Assembly: GCA_036169595.1 (NCBI GenBank)
Contig: CM069767.1
Coordinates: forward strand, 4,712,001-4,776,000
Direction of reading: 5' to 3'
Origin: Dictyostelium firmibasis
Lineage: Eukaryota; Evosea; Eumycetozoa; Dictyosteliales; Dictyosteliaceae
DNA: 64,000 bases
The position numbers and the translations under genes were made by a program. The first letter of the stretch is position 1. The number at the start of each line of letters is the position of its first letter. The notes beneath the pieces are model-generated. The model was not told where the DNA came from and ran no database searches. It saw only the letters and a list, made by a program, of their open reading frames with translations. Shown in pieces: positions 1 to 11,952 of this stretch.

Positions 1-1
1 A

Positions 2-58
2 ATTTTAGATTCATTATTGAACGAAGAAAGTGTTTTTTTTAGAAACACCATGTGGTAA
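2..58 (+). CDS. possible 3' end of an upstream gene (partial)
   Basis: A frame open from the window edge ends at TAA 56-58 and would give a C-terminus reading ILDSLLNEESVFFRNTMW. A second frame after the T-run and AG at 41-42 reads ETPCGNVVRYIVKN and stops at TGA 84-86; it looks equally protein-like and could be a last exon behind an acceptor. I cannot choose between them without the sequence to the left, and neither tail is recognised. TAA is the usual stop in this genome, which slightly favours the first. Confidence 0.25.
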   Translation: MLDSLLNEESVFFRNTMW

Positions 59-230
59 TGTGGTTAGATACATTGTCAAAAATTGAAGAAGTTATTATAT
101 TATTATTATTTTAATTTTTAAATTATTATTATTATATTAATACAATTGATCGACATAAATGATAATAACCAAACTCTTTTTAAATTATTGGATATTCATT
201 CAAAAGTGTGTTTTGTTTTTGAGACTGTGT

Positions 231-260
231 GGATGAAGGGGTGTGAGTGTGTGGGTGTGA
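231..260 (+). promoter_or_regulatory. G/T-rich patch resembling a G-box (GBF site)
   Basis: The patch contains GGGGTGTGAG and TGTGTGGGTGTG in otherwise about 85% A+T DNA. Its complement reads CACACCCACACA, resembling the CA-rich elements bound by G-box binding factor in Dictyostelium post-aggregative promoters. It lies about 1.5 kb upstream of the secreted-protein gene, far for a Dictyostelium promoter, so function is inference only. Confidence 0.25.
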
Positions 261-838
261 TTCTATCATAATTAATATTTGTATAAAAACAAAATAATTT
301 GCAAAAAATAATGCGGGCGAATGAATATTAAATTAAAAATATAAATAAATTTAAAAAACACACAAGAAAGATATATTAACCTTAAATGAAAGAGATATTA
401 ATTTTCACACATTATAATGGTTTTTTTTTTTTTTTTTTTCCTTTATGTTTATTTTTTCTTTATGTGCATTATTTTTTTTTTTTATTTTTATTTTTTTTTA
501 TTTTTTATTTGTTTTTGAAGTGTTTAAAAAAAGAAAAAAAGAAAAAATACCAATATATTAATGTAAATAAAATATCGATATTACATTATTGATGCAAATT
601 GAGTACATAAATTGTAAAAAAAAAAAAAAAAACCTCAATTGGTGATATCACATAAATAGTATATTATAATATGTTGTTTATAAATATTTATTTATTTATT
701 TATATAAACAATAATAATATTTATAAATAACATATATTTATAATATTATTTTTTATTTATTTATTAATTATATGTTTATTTATTTACATAAACTTATAAA
801 TAATAAAAAAATTATTGTCACTACCAAAACACACTATC

Positions 839-840
<2 letters not shown>

Positions 841-900
<60 letters not shown>
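841..900. repeat. (ATT)n microsatellite
   Basis: About 20 uninterrupted ATT units in intergenic DNA. This is the commonest simple repeat class in this genome and carries no coding frame of interest here. Confidence 0.9.
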
Positions 901-1718
901 GTTTTTTAAAAATATATATTTTGTTCTTATTGTTAATTCTTATTATCACCCAAAGTATTTGAACAGATACAAATAATTTTTTTTTTTAAATTTTTTTTTT
1001 TTAATTTTTTTTTTTTTTTACGAGAGGGCAAAAATAAATTATACCAAATCCATATGATACAAAAATTAAATATTCTAAAAAAGGATTTTTAGGTTACCTT
1101 TACAATACAAATTATTTCTTTTATAATAAAATTAAAAAAAAAATAAAATAAAAATAAAAAAATGCTATTATTACTATTATTTTATTATTTTACTATTAAT
1201 ATTTTATTATTTTTATTTTTATTTTTATTTTATTTTTTTTTTTTAATTAATTAATTAATGAAATGATTTTTTTTTTTTTTTTTTCTTAATTTTTTTTTTT
1301 TTTTTTTTTGGTTTTTTTGGTTTTTTTTTTTTATTTTATCACCTGATAGCAAAATCAAAATACTTAAATTTCCACTGAATTCCCCACCTCGTTTTTTTTT
1401 TTCAATTGATTTGATATCAAACTTTTTTTTTTTTTAAATGTTGGATAAACCAAAAAATCTCACGCCAAAAATTAATTAATTTAAAAAAAAAAAAAAAAAA
1501 AAATTAAAAATAAAAACCTCAAATCAAGTTTGCATTTTTTTTTTTTTTTTTTTAAATTAATTAATTTTTAATGAAAAAGAATAAAAAAAGTTTACACATT
1601 TTTATTTTAATTTATTTGTTTTTTATTTTCTTTTTTATTTTTATTTTAATTGTTTTTTTTTTTTTTTTGTTTTAAATTTTTTTAATATTTTTTTTATTTT
1701 TTAAAAAAAGGGGTATTG

Positions 1719-1754
<36 letters not shown>

Positions 1755-1757
<3 letters not shown>

Positions 1758-3180
1758 TTTCTAAAAATAAAGCGGTCACAGTTACTTCTATTTTTATATT
1801 TTTTGAAATTAGTTAATAATATCTCGATAATCTCATCATTGCATTATGGTGTTGAGCAACGGCCAAGTACAGATTTAGCATGTTCATTAAAGATATGTTC
1901 AGAGTTAGGAGAACCCTGTGGTAGTGAATCTCATTATAGCGGATTTCAATGTTATGTTGAAGATAGATGTTTAAATGGCACTTGTGTTCAAAGTGTTGAA
2001 ATTGGAAAGAAGTGTAATATTAGTTCGGATTGTATACTGGGGGCAACTTGTGTTGGTGAGTTTGCTCACAATGACGATAATGATGACGATGGTGACGATA
2101 ATATTAATAATAGTAATAATATTAATATTTATAAAGCATATAGCCTTAATAATTCATCAAATGAGGCTGTAAAAACTTGTCAACATTCTTTTTTTGCAGA
2201 GTTTGGAGATAAATGTAAAAGAGATTCAGATTGTTTAAATAGTTTAGAATGTATTGATGGCGAATGTTCAACACCTTCTCTTGGTTGCATCACAGATTTC
2301 AGTTGTAGTATTGATTCAATATGTGATCGTAGTACAAAGCTTTGCGTAGTTACACCATTAAAAGAGGATGAATGTTTTTTATTTAGAGATTTCTCTTGTA
2401 AAGATCCAAATTTATTGTGTGCTCCAAAATCATTTGATATCTCTTCAATTGGAATTTGTAAAAAACAAACTGAAGGTTCACCTTGTTTAACTAATAAATT
2501 TATAAATTGTGATTGGAATTTAAATCAATGGGTTTGTAAAACTTTTTTTTTTTTTTTTTCATTTCTTTTCTTTTCTTGTATATATAAAGCCTATTTTCTT
2601 TTTTCAATAATGAATAAAAAGTATTCATACTGTTTTTTATTTTTATTGTTTTTATTCATTTTTTTATTATTTTTAAAAGTGTAAACCATTAAATCCTGGA
2701 TCTTTAATGGGTAATTGCTCAGTTTCACCAAGCAATACATCGAAGTCATGTATAACACAAGCTGATTGTAATTTCTATGAAATGTGTAAATGTGATAGTT
2801 CTCACTCTGGTATTGGATACTGTATACCAAAAGGATCATATAATTTTTTTGGTAGTACATGTAAAGCTGCAATTAATAAATATTTAGAATGCTATCATAA
2901 AACAAATTGCACAGATTTATTTTCACAAAATCCTCTATCTTGTGTCTTTAGAAATTGCCCAGATGAAAGTGAATGCCTTGGGACATTTTGCATTGATAAA
3001 ATGTTACCTGTTGGGGTATGCACAAATAGAAAATGTAAACTTACATTATTTAATACCACAAATGGACTTTCTAACGTAGTACCATTATCATCATCAACAT
3101 CACCAACAATATATTCAACTTTAAATTTTAATTATTTATCATTTTTAATTATATCATTAATAATAATTCACATAATTTAA
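1755..3180 (+). CDS. secreted or GPI-anchored cysteine-rich protein
   Basis: Two exons, 1755-2531 and 2680-3180, give about 425 residues. The phase only works with donor TGG|GTTTGT and acceptor TTAAAAG|TGT; the more usual-looking GTAAAA four bases later would create a stop. The first 28 residues form a signal peptide (MFLKIKRSQLLLFLYFLKLV). The body has dozens of cysteines in repeated C-x(5-8)-C patterns such as CNISSDCILGATC and CKRDSDCLNSLEC, like EB/Dickkopf-type disulfide modules. An Asp/Asn-rich insert (around residues 110-125) interrupts one module. The C-terminus is hydrophobic (NYLSFLIISLIIIHII), as expected for a GPI signal. I infer a surface or secreted protein; partner and role are unknown. 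Its 3' end lies 62 bp from the convergent noxC gene. Confidence 0.8.
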
Positions 3181-3242
3181 TCTTTACTTTTTTTTTATTA
3201 TTATATACTACATTTTATTTCAATTAATAGTTTTTTTTTTAT

Positions 3243-6200
3243 TTAAAAATTTTCTTTGTGAAAATAAAATTTAGTTCCACCAGGTTTTAAAGATGTATTA
3301 TATCTACATTTTTCATAAAGTTCTTTTGATAGTTGGGAAGGACCACAACAAAATACACTAATTGATTCACCCGAATACTTTTTAGAATAATATTGGAATA
3401 TGGTATCCCAATTAGGTCTTCCCCAATGAGTTTTAAAAGGTAAATTGGTTGTAGGATCTAATCCTTGAGCTTTGAAAAGTTTATCTAAGCCATTCCATAG
3501 CATGAATACTCTAACATCATTCTTTGGAAATACACGAGTATTAAAGGTATTAATGGATATTTTAGGTAGATTGCTATTGGCATTTGTGGATATATCAATT
3601 AAAAGATCTTCAAACCATTGGAAACTATGTTGATCTCTATTTAACCAAAAGAAATGAACCTTTTCAAGATTTCCTAAACCATATTTTGTTGTAGTCTCAT
3701 TCTTACTTTGTTCTAATGCTATTTGATCTCCTTCATTCAATTTTTGCAATCTCTGTTTCTTTAATGAAATATCTTTCAATAAAGATGCCATAGGTGAAAC
3801 TCCAATACCTGCCCCAACTAAAATAACCTGCTTTTGATTCAATGCATATTGACTAGATGATCCAAATGGTCCATCTATGTTTATACGAAATGGTTTTAAG
3901 CCAATCTCTAAATCGATTTCATCATTGTTAGTATACATTCCATCTGGTAATGGTTTTTGTTGTTTTGTTGACTGATGATTATTTTTATAATATTGTTGTT
4001 GTTGTTGTAACTGTTGTTTTATCGAAAGCCATCGGAATAGTTTTTTTGTCCAATTACCAGTTACTCTTATATGTACATATATTTTATCCTCCAAAGGTGA
4101 AGATGTCATTGTAAATGGATGCCATTGTAGCTTTGATATGTGAGGTACATTAATCAATAAATATTGACCAGGTTTATAATCGAATGAAGCAGGTTTACTA
4201 AATGTTAAATTAATAACCTTTTCATTCTTTAGACAATAATCTAAAACCTCAACTCTGTGCGTTCTTTTAAATAATCTAAAACTTCTATCAACAGTATAAA
4301 AGAATGCTGGGACAATAAACCATTTCCAAAATGTAGGAGGTCTTATCCAACCCATTGTACCATGTAAAATTAATAATACATAAAACCCAATAAATAAATG
4401 ATGGCTGTAATAAAATAACTATAGTTACATATAAAAGAAACAAAAATGAAGAAGAATCTGATGTTAATATAGTAATCTTAATATTGAAGAAAAATAATTA
4501 TTTTTGGTTTACTTACCTCAAAATTTGATTTCCTAATTACTTTTAATGATAATATTGCCATTATTATTAAAAATGATATCATAATAAAACCAGTTACACC
4601 TGGTAAACTATTGAAAATCATTTCCCAAACTGTTGGTCTAAATTTAAAATGTGGTGCTAAACAATCATAAAAAATATCATCTGGTTTCCCAGTGGCAATA
4701 GCCATCCCAACAATCCAACCTATAGTATGTAAAAATGATGCGATAATTAATGTATAACCTATTAATTTGTGAAATGTCATATATTTATCTACTGGAAAAA
4801 GAAATTTTAATTTTGTGTTTCTAATCATTGTAAATAGTTGTTTACACATTGTAATTAAAATTATTGCTGCGTTAAATTCAATTAATTGTGCTGCAATTCT
4901 AGTTATATATAATCCTGGTCCAAATAATTGAATTGCTCTTTTATTATTTGCATGAACGTTTAAAAAACTTATTACAACCAATATTGAATTAATTATTAAA
5001 AATAAAGATATAAAAAAAAGTTTTGAACCTTCAATTTTAAAATATCTTTTTAAACTATGAAAACTTTCTTTTTCATTATGTATTCCAATTAATCCATCTT
5101 CACCATTATTAATATCCTCTGATTTATTGCTTTCAAGATTATCATTATCATTTGAGTTTGTACTATTAAAATTATTATTATTGTTGGTGTTGATGGTTAA
5201 TTCACTTTTAAATTCTTCATAATCTATAAATCCATCCTGATTTTTATCAAATTGTTGAAAAATGTGATCAATTAAACTATCCATTGTGAAATCTTGAAAT
5301 TTTAATCCATTCTGTTTTGTCCTATAAATTAAAACTTCTTTTAAATCATCCCTTGATATGAAACCCTTTCCAAAAATATCATATAGTTTGAAAACACCTG
5401 TTTTTTTTATATTTAATTAATGTAGTGTTAATAAAAATGATTAATTTTCATATTTTATATAATACTTACTTGATATTTTTTCTTCTTCTGTTCCAACTTT
5501 AGAGAGACTAAGATAAACATGATTTATTACATCAAATAAATTAATTTTTGATTCAATTTCAAATGATCTTGATTTTTTAATTTTTTTAAGTTTATCACTT
5601 TCACTACTTGAAAATGATTTAGATTTTTGTATATTAGATTTTTGTTTTAAAATAGTTGGTAAAGAATGAGATTGCAATCGATTTTCATCTATATCTGTTT
5701 GATTGAATAGAGGAGTTGGGATAATTTGAATATTATTACTTTCTGTATGGGATTTTGATATAATTTTTAATGGTTCAGAAGATTTCTGGTTTTTATCTTC
5801 TATACCCATTGATTTCAAAGACAATGGGATAGAATTAACACTTGAATCAATAGAGCTTGAGGAAATTGAATTTCTTCCAGAACTAGTTGAATCAGAAACA
5901 ATTGAACTTGTATTATTAATTGAAGAGTTGGATGAGGTAGGAGAATTTGATATAGGTGAAATATTGGAATTATCTTCTATTTTATATTGATTATTATCAT
6001 TATTATGTATATACTCAACTGGGATAGGGAAAGAGTTTCCGCCAATTGGGATTTTTAATGTGTTATCAATTTCCTTTCTAATTTTATAATCAACTTCTAT
6101 ATTATCAAAATTACCATCTTTTTCATTTTCGATAAAAGGAATGGTTTTTGAACTACTTGAATTTGAATTTCTTGATCTTTTCGATTTTTTTTTAAAATCC

Positions 6201-6420
6201 TTTGATAAATTTATACTTAGATTACTGTTACTAATTTTCCTAATAAACTTTGATCTTGTTGATTGAACATATTGGTTGAATATTAAATCCAACATATTAT
6301 TGTCTTGAATATTAAATAATTCTTTGAAGGTACTTTTATCAATCATTAAAGTTCTATTTCCACTTTCTTGATTTTTTATAAATTCTCTAATCTTCAACTC
6401 ATTATCTAAAAAGATGAATA

Positions 6421-6459
<39 letters not shown>

Positions 6460-6703
6460 TTAATTTATTATAAACTTTGACAAAGCTTTAAAAAATATGG
6501 GGTATACCTTTTAATCTTTCAATTAATATCTTATCAATAACAGAGCAATTATTTTCATTTATTGATTTGTCAACACTAATATTTGGCAATTCTAATAAAC
6601 TTGCATCTAAAAATGTTGATTTATATAAATTTGATCGAAATTCATGGGGAAATGATAATGGATTTGGTGATTTTTTAAAAGAAGAGTTTTTATTTTTTTT
6701 CAT
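3243..6703 (-). CDS. noxC: NADPH oxidase heavy chain with EF-hands (NoxC, Nox5-like)
   Basis: Superoxide-generating membrane flavocytochrome that moves electrons from NADPH through FAD and two haems to O2. Four exons (6703-6508, 6405-5470, 5397-4517, 4418-3243) keep phase and give about 1062 residues. A Ser/Asn-rich N-terminal part of roughly 375 residues precedes two EF-hands: a degenerate loop ([12 protein letters not shown]) and a canonical one ([12 protein letters not shown], about 429-440). Six TM segments follow. The haem histidines sit in [15 protein letters not shown] and [15 protein letters not shown]; the exon 3/4 junction falls just before the latter. FAD binding shows as [13 protein letters not shown] binding as GAGIGVSP and FCCGPS, and the protein ends FYFHKENF as in the Nox family. 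The EF-hands imply calcium control. The exon 4 start at 4418 was chosen because it restores FYYSHH. Confidence 0.93.
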
Positions 6704-6793
6704 TGTTTCTTTTAGTTTGAAATAATTTCATTTGAATCACAATTTATATGAATTGATTTCTTTATTATTGTGAATAGAGAAGATTAGTTATTT

Positions 6794-6853
<60 letters not shown>

Positions 6854-8045
6854 ATAAAATTTATTCGCATGCAAAAATTGTTTTTATTAAAAAACAGTTG
6901 TCATTTTTTCATTAAACAATGATGATTAATAATATATATTTTGATCCGTTAGATTATCTTAAATTTATAATATTATTTTTTATTATATGATATTCTGAAT
7001 TTTAATATTTTTTTTTTTTCTTTCAAATTTTATCTAATTTTTATTTAGATTTAAAAAAATTTAAAACCAAAATCTTATAAATACTTATTATGTACAGTAT
7101 ATATTACTGGTCATGTTTTAGATTTCCATTGTTTTTTTCTTATTTTTTTATAATTTTTTATAATTTTATTTTTTTATTTTTTTTTTTTTTAATTTTAACA
7201 AACCTTTTTTATTTTTTTTATATTATTTTATAGCCCAATTAATTATTTTTTTATTAAATAAAAAAAAAAACTTTTTTTTATTAAATAAATATAATAATAT
7301 TAAAAAACACCTGTCCATTTAAATAAATAGTTATTTTTTATTTTTATTTTTTTTATTTTTATTTTTTTTTTATTTTTAATTTTTTTTTATTTTTTGTGTC
7401 TATTTTTAATAATATCTTAATGCATTATATTTTCAACAGGGGGGGGGAGGGGTAATACATCTATGCGAAAACTCTACCTTATTTTTTTAATTTTTTATTT
7501 TTTCTCCTAAATGATTATGAAATTCAAAATTGGTAATGTAATGAACGAGAAAAAAAAAAAAAAGAAAAATAAAATAAAAATATTTAATAATAATAATATT
7601 TTGTGGGAGTGGTATAATTTTCGGAGTGTGTTTGTTGTTGGGGTGTAAGAAATATTTTTTTATTTTTAAAAAATTACTATTCGTCTATATTAAGAAGTTT
7701 TAAAAAAGAATTCAGAGATTGAAAATAAAAATAAAAAAATAAAAAATATATGCTTTATTAGGAAATTTCTAATAAATTGCAATCGTAACGATGAATTATT
7801 CTTTATCATATATTTTTTTTTTTATACCATTTTGATTGTGGTCCCAAAAAAAAGGAAAATATTGAAATTAAATTACCAAATTTTTTTTTTTTTTTTTTTT
7901 TATTTCTTTTATTTATTTTTATTTTGTTTGTATAAATAGATATTTTGAATTTTCACTTAAAATTACAACATATAATTATAGCAATTACTATTTAAGTATT
8001 ACGTATTATTATGTAAATTTTTTTTTTTTTTTTTTTTTTTCATTA
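6704..8045. other. intergenic region upstream of noxC
   Basis: About 1.3 kb between two tandem minus-strand genes, with no supportable gene. It includes a run of about 50 A at 6799-6850, a G9AG4 tract at 7439-7452, and G/T-rich bits around 7603-7647 (GTGGGAGTGG, TTGGGGTGTAA). It must hold the noxC promoter and the 3' region of the gelsolin-related gene. Confidence 0.6.
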
Positions 8046-10709
8046 TTAAGCGTGTGTGAGAGAACTACTTCTATTATGTTTTTTCTTATTTTTATTTTTG
8101 TTTCTCTTTGAAGGGGTATTGTGAGTACTATTTGAATTGTTTGGAATTGAAGAAGTTGAGAAAGAAAGTGGTGATGAAGCACCATCCAACTCTGTGTTAT
8201 TGGTGGTATCAATGCCATTTAAATCAAACGATTGATTGATGATGTCTGAATTTAAAGATTTGTTTGGGATGATTGGAGAAGATAATGGAGATTGACCAAC
8301 ACTATGATTTTTTTTATGTTGATTTTTGCCATGTGATTTCTTTCCACCTTTTCTTCCTTGTTTTGGACTAATTGAATGAATTGGTTCATAAGCAAAGAGT
8401 AAATCACCACTTGTTGAAACTACGCTTGGAGTTATAGGTTCATTTGATTTTCTCTTATCCTTAACTGATGCAGGGCCTTCATTTTCTGGTGTGGGTGATG
8501 TAGTAATGCCATTAGCCTCATCAACTTTTTCGGTTTCATCTTTTTCTGATGGTGGAGATACAATGACATCAACTTTTTTATTGTCTTCATTTATAATCTC
8601 TTCTCCTTTGACCGATGAAGATTCTTGTGTCTCCTCTTCTTTGAGTATTGGTGTACTGTCAACTTCATTTACATCTTCTTTAATTACTTCTTTGATCTCC
8701 TCTTTATTTTCCTCTTTGATCTCTTGTTTTTCCTCGGATATTTCCTCTTTAACATCCTCTTTAGCTTCTTCTTTGACCTCTTCTTTAACCTCTTCTTTAA
8801 CCTCCTCTTTAACCTCCTCTTTAACCTCTTCTTTAACCTCTTCTTTAACCTCTTCTTTAACCTCTTCTTTAACCTCTTCTTTAACCTCTTCTTTAACCTC
8901 TTCTTTAACCTCCTCTTTAACCTCCTCTTTAACATCTTCTTTGGCCTCTTCGATGTTTTGTTCTTGTTGTTTTAATTTTTCCAAGTCCTCCTTTTCTTTT
9001 TGTAATCTTTCAGCCAATTTTTGTTTGTAAGAAATGATTGGATCAATGAAAACTTTTGGAGGAGCAACTTTCCAAGAATGGAAATAAGATTTAAAGAGTG
9101 AAGATTCATTGTATTGTTCAACCAATTCAACTGAACAGTTGGAAGGTCTTTCATCATTTGCAGTTTCAATGTATTGATTAGCCAAACTCTGTGTATCTTT
9201 TAACTTTTGATCAGTACTCTTTGAACCTTTCCAAAGGAAAACTTTATGATAAACATCTAACAATAAACATTCTTCAGAATTTAAATCAACTTGAGAGAAT
9301 GGATTAATTTGATCTGCTTTAAAGATACCTGAATTTTCTGTACATAAAAACAATTTGATTTTCTTTGGTCTTAAATGTTTAGCTGTTGGTTCGGTACCGT
9401 TTTCTTCTAGGTCATCTTCCTCTTTGTCTTGTTCTGTTTCTTGGCTATCACTTGTAAAGGTATTTATAATGACATCTGAAGATTTACCACCAATGATTTT
9501 CCAAAAGCTATCACTTTCCTCACCTTGATCGAATTCTTTGACACCCGATTCGTACTCTGGTGGAAGGAAAGTGAATAAATCGGAAGCCAAAGCTCTTTGT
9601 TCTTCAGTTGAAGCAGTACCATGCCAAACGATGATATATTTATTTGGAAAGATGAAAACAAACGAGTCTAAAGAGTTTAAGAGCTTACCATTACATGAAT
9701 CTGGATCTGGGAACAATTGGGTGCCTCTGTTAGTACGTACTTGGAATATCATAGGCTTCATAGCCAACTCCTCATTGAGTACCAATAACTCGGTACCAAA
9801 TAGATTAATGAATTCTTGTGGTTCTTTATTTTGTGCGATTCTATACTCAACTGGGTCATCAGATTGAAGTGATTGCATCTTCTTTTGAATCTCTTTGTAG
9901 AGACCAAATTTGTATCCGATGTAATTACGTTGAGTAGAGTATAAACCCTCCCAAAAGAATATGACGGAACGAATGGAGTTTTTATTCTCTGGCTTATATA
10001 TGAAATGACAGACATAGGATTTATTGGAGTAAAAAATACCAAAATCGTCCTCTTCAACCTTGGTCCACTTATTGCCGCTACCACCAACACCAGAGCACCA
10101 TACCAACAATTTCCCTCCACTATAATCTGATGAAGCACCTATATTGATAATGGGGACTTCTTTTTCCTCATGCATTGATAATACATCAAAGTTTAATGCC
10201 TCCTTCTTCTTTGAGGATAACGATAGGTAAGAGGTTTGTAATGGTTGTGCTTTTTCCACCCACTTGCTGAATTTACTCTTGAATAGACAACTTTCAGCAC
10301 CATCGAATACCATAGTTATAATTGGTTGTAACTTTAAATTGCTATAGTATTCGGGTCTGTCATATTGGGACCAAATTTTCTTTGCCACTGGTATCAATGA
10401 CTCTTTGGTGGATTTCTTAACACCCTTTCCCAACCAAATATACATCTCATGCTCACAATCCAATATGAAGCATGCTGATGATTCTAACATCTCTTGATTG
10501 ATACCCTCTTCTTCTTCCATAGGTTTAATCGATGGTTTACCATCAGTACCTGTAAATATCTTAAATAAAAAGAATTCAGGTTCTAACACTTGCTCCTCAT
10601 CATCTTCATCCACTTGAAAAATGTCATTCTTTTCTTTTGAAACATTTAATTTTGTGCCTTTTGGAACTCCTAAACAAAATAAAAATGTTGGATGTTCTTC
10701 TCCAATTTC

Positions 10710-10746
<37 letters not shown>

Positions 10747-11288
10747 ACAATTAATAATGTATTTTCATTAATAAATTATAAAAATAAAAAAAAAGATATT
10801 GCAAACATACCTAAAACCTGAACAGCTCTTTGACAACCAATTTCAACTTTTAATTTTTGGGCCATTTGCACAGCTTTTGCTTTCTTTTTCATATTTACTT
10901 TATCGGAACACCATACAAATATATAGGCATCACTTTGCATAATGAAAACGTCTTCTAAATTTAAAAACTCAACGGACATTGGAACCGATATGAAATGAAA
11001 TGGTTCATCTTTACCTGTTACTTGAATTAATTTTGCGTCATCATGTAATGTAATCGATGATGTAACTATATTTGATACGGCTTGTTTAACAACTCCTTTT
11101 GGTTCTTCTTGTGATTGGATTTCTTCTTTATTATTCTCCTCATTCTCCTCTTCTTTTTCAACTATTTTATCCTCTACATCTTCTTGCTGCTTTTCTTGTT
11201 CTTGTTCAATTTCTATTTCCTCATCCTTTTCATCTACAACGTTATTCTCTTTAATATCTACAATATCTTCTTCGACTGTAATTTCCAT
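8046..11288 (-). CDS. gelsolin-related protein, GRP125-like
   Basis: Two exons (11288-10811, 10708-8046) give 1046 residues, about 120 kDa, matching the gelsolin-related protein of 125 kDa described in Dictyostelium. After an acidic Glu-rich N-terminus (about 1-75) come gelsolin-like segments: FISVPMSVEFLNLEDVFIMQ with FVWCSDK, ACFILDCEHEMYIWLGKG, DSFVFIFPNKYIIVWHGT and ECLLLDVYHKVFLWKGSKST. Around residues 746-810 lies a perfect KEEV tandem repeat, followed by an acidic stretch and a basic Ser-rich tail (KNKNKKKHNRSSS). No villin headpiece is visible. Gelsolin modules bind actin and usually calcium, so a cytoskeletal role is likely; how far severing residues are kept cannot be judged here. 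The locus symbol is not given because I am not sure which gnr name applies. Confidence 0.85.
8747..8947 (-). repeat. 12-bp minisatellite encoding KEEV repeats
   Basis: Near-perfect tandem 12-bp units (AAAGAAGAGGTT on the coding strand) encode about 13 consecutive KEEV units plus KEEA/KEDV variants inside the gelsolin-related protein. The period is a multiple of three, so all frames stay open on both strands, which explains the spurious plus-strand frame at 8491-9030. The peptide would form a highly charged helix. Confidence 0.9.
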
Positions 11289-11952
11289 TTTTATATTTCT
11301 TATTTATTATATTTTTTTTTTTTTCTTTCTTTATTCTATTTTTTTTTTGATATTATACAATTTAATGGTACACAATAATTTTGAGTTTTGAATTTTTTTG
11401 TTTTTTTTTTTTTTTTTTTTTTTTTTGGTTAAAAATATACAAATTATATAATATCTAATTTAAGGTTATATGGTTTTTTTTAGATATTTTGGGAAATAAA
11501 TATAATAAAATTTGTGATAATAAATAAAATAAATAAATAAATTAAAAACAAAGCTAAAAAAAAAAATAAAATAAAAAATATATTTATATATAATTATACA
11601 TGCAACTAAAAAGAAAAAAAAAAAAGAAAAAAAAGATTTTATGATGGCAAGGCAAAAAAAAAAAATAAAAAATTAAAAAAAATAAAAAAAATTAAAAAAA
11701 AAAAAAAAAAAATTTCCAATTTTTTGAATTTTTTTTTCTTTTTATTCGCATAATACGTTTATTAACATAATATTTTGCAATTCATTTTTTATTTATTGAT
11801 TTTCATTTATTAATCAGTTGGTCTGATAGTTAAAAATAATAGAGACTCTGTACCAAAAAAAAAAAAAAAAAAAAAACAATAATTAGAAAAATAAAAAAAG
11901 ACAACCTTCAGTAATACCACACCCTAATATATATATATATACATAAAACAAA
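11289..11952. other. divergent promoter region
   Basis: 664 bp between the gelsolin-related gene (-) and ndufa6 (+). Almost entirely A/T homopolymers; a CCACACCCTAATATATATA segment just upstream of the ndufa6 start (around 11919) combines a C-rich box with a TATA-like run. No gene seen. Confidence 0.5.

Larger units (their letters stand above)
87..1754. other. gene-free A/T-rich intergenic region
   Basis: Homopolymer and AT-palindromic DNA with no supportable gene; the 68-codon frame at 386-592 is a phenylalanine/leucine-rich product of T-runs. It holds a G/T-rich patch at 231-260, an (ATT)n tract at 841-900 and a dense run of A/T homopolymers up to the start codon at 1755. Most of it presumably serves as promoter or spacer for the gene at 1755. 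Confidence 0.7.

Noticed and set aside
386-592. 68-codon plus-strand frame
   Set aside because: Phe/Leu/Lys composition from T- and A-runs; no splice partner.
661-790. Imperfect inverted repeats of TTTATAAATATT type
   Set aside because: Low-complexity A/T palindromes with no target-site duplication or coding content; not evidence of a transposon.
8491-9030. 179-codon plus-strand open frame
   Set aside because: It is the antisense of the KEEV minisatellite; 12-bp periodicity keeps all frames open and the product is Ser/Leu repeats without codon-use support.
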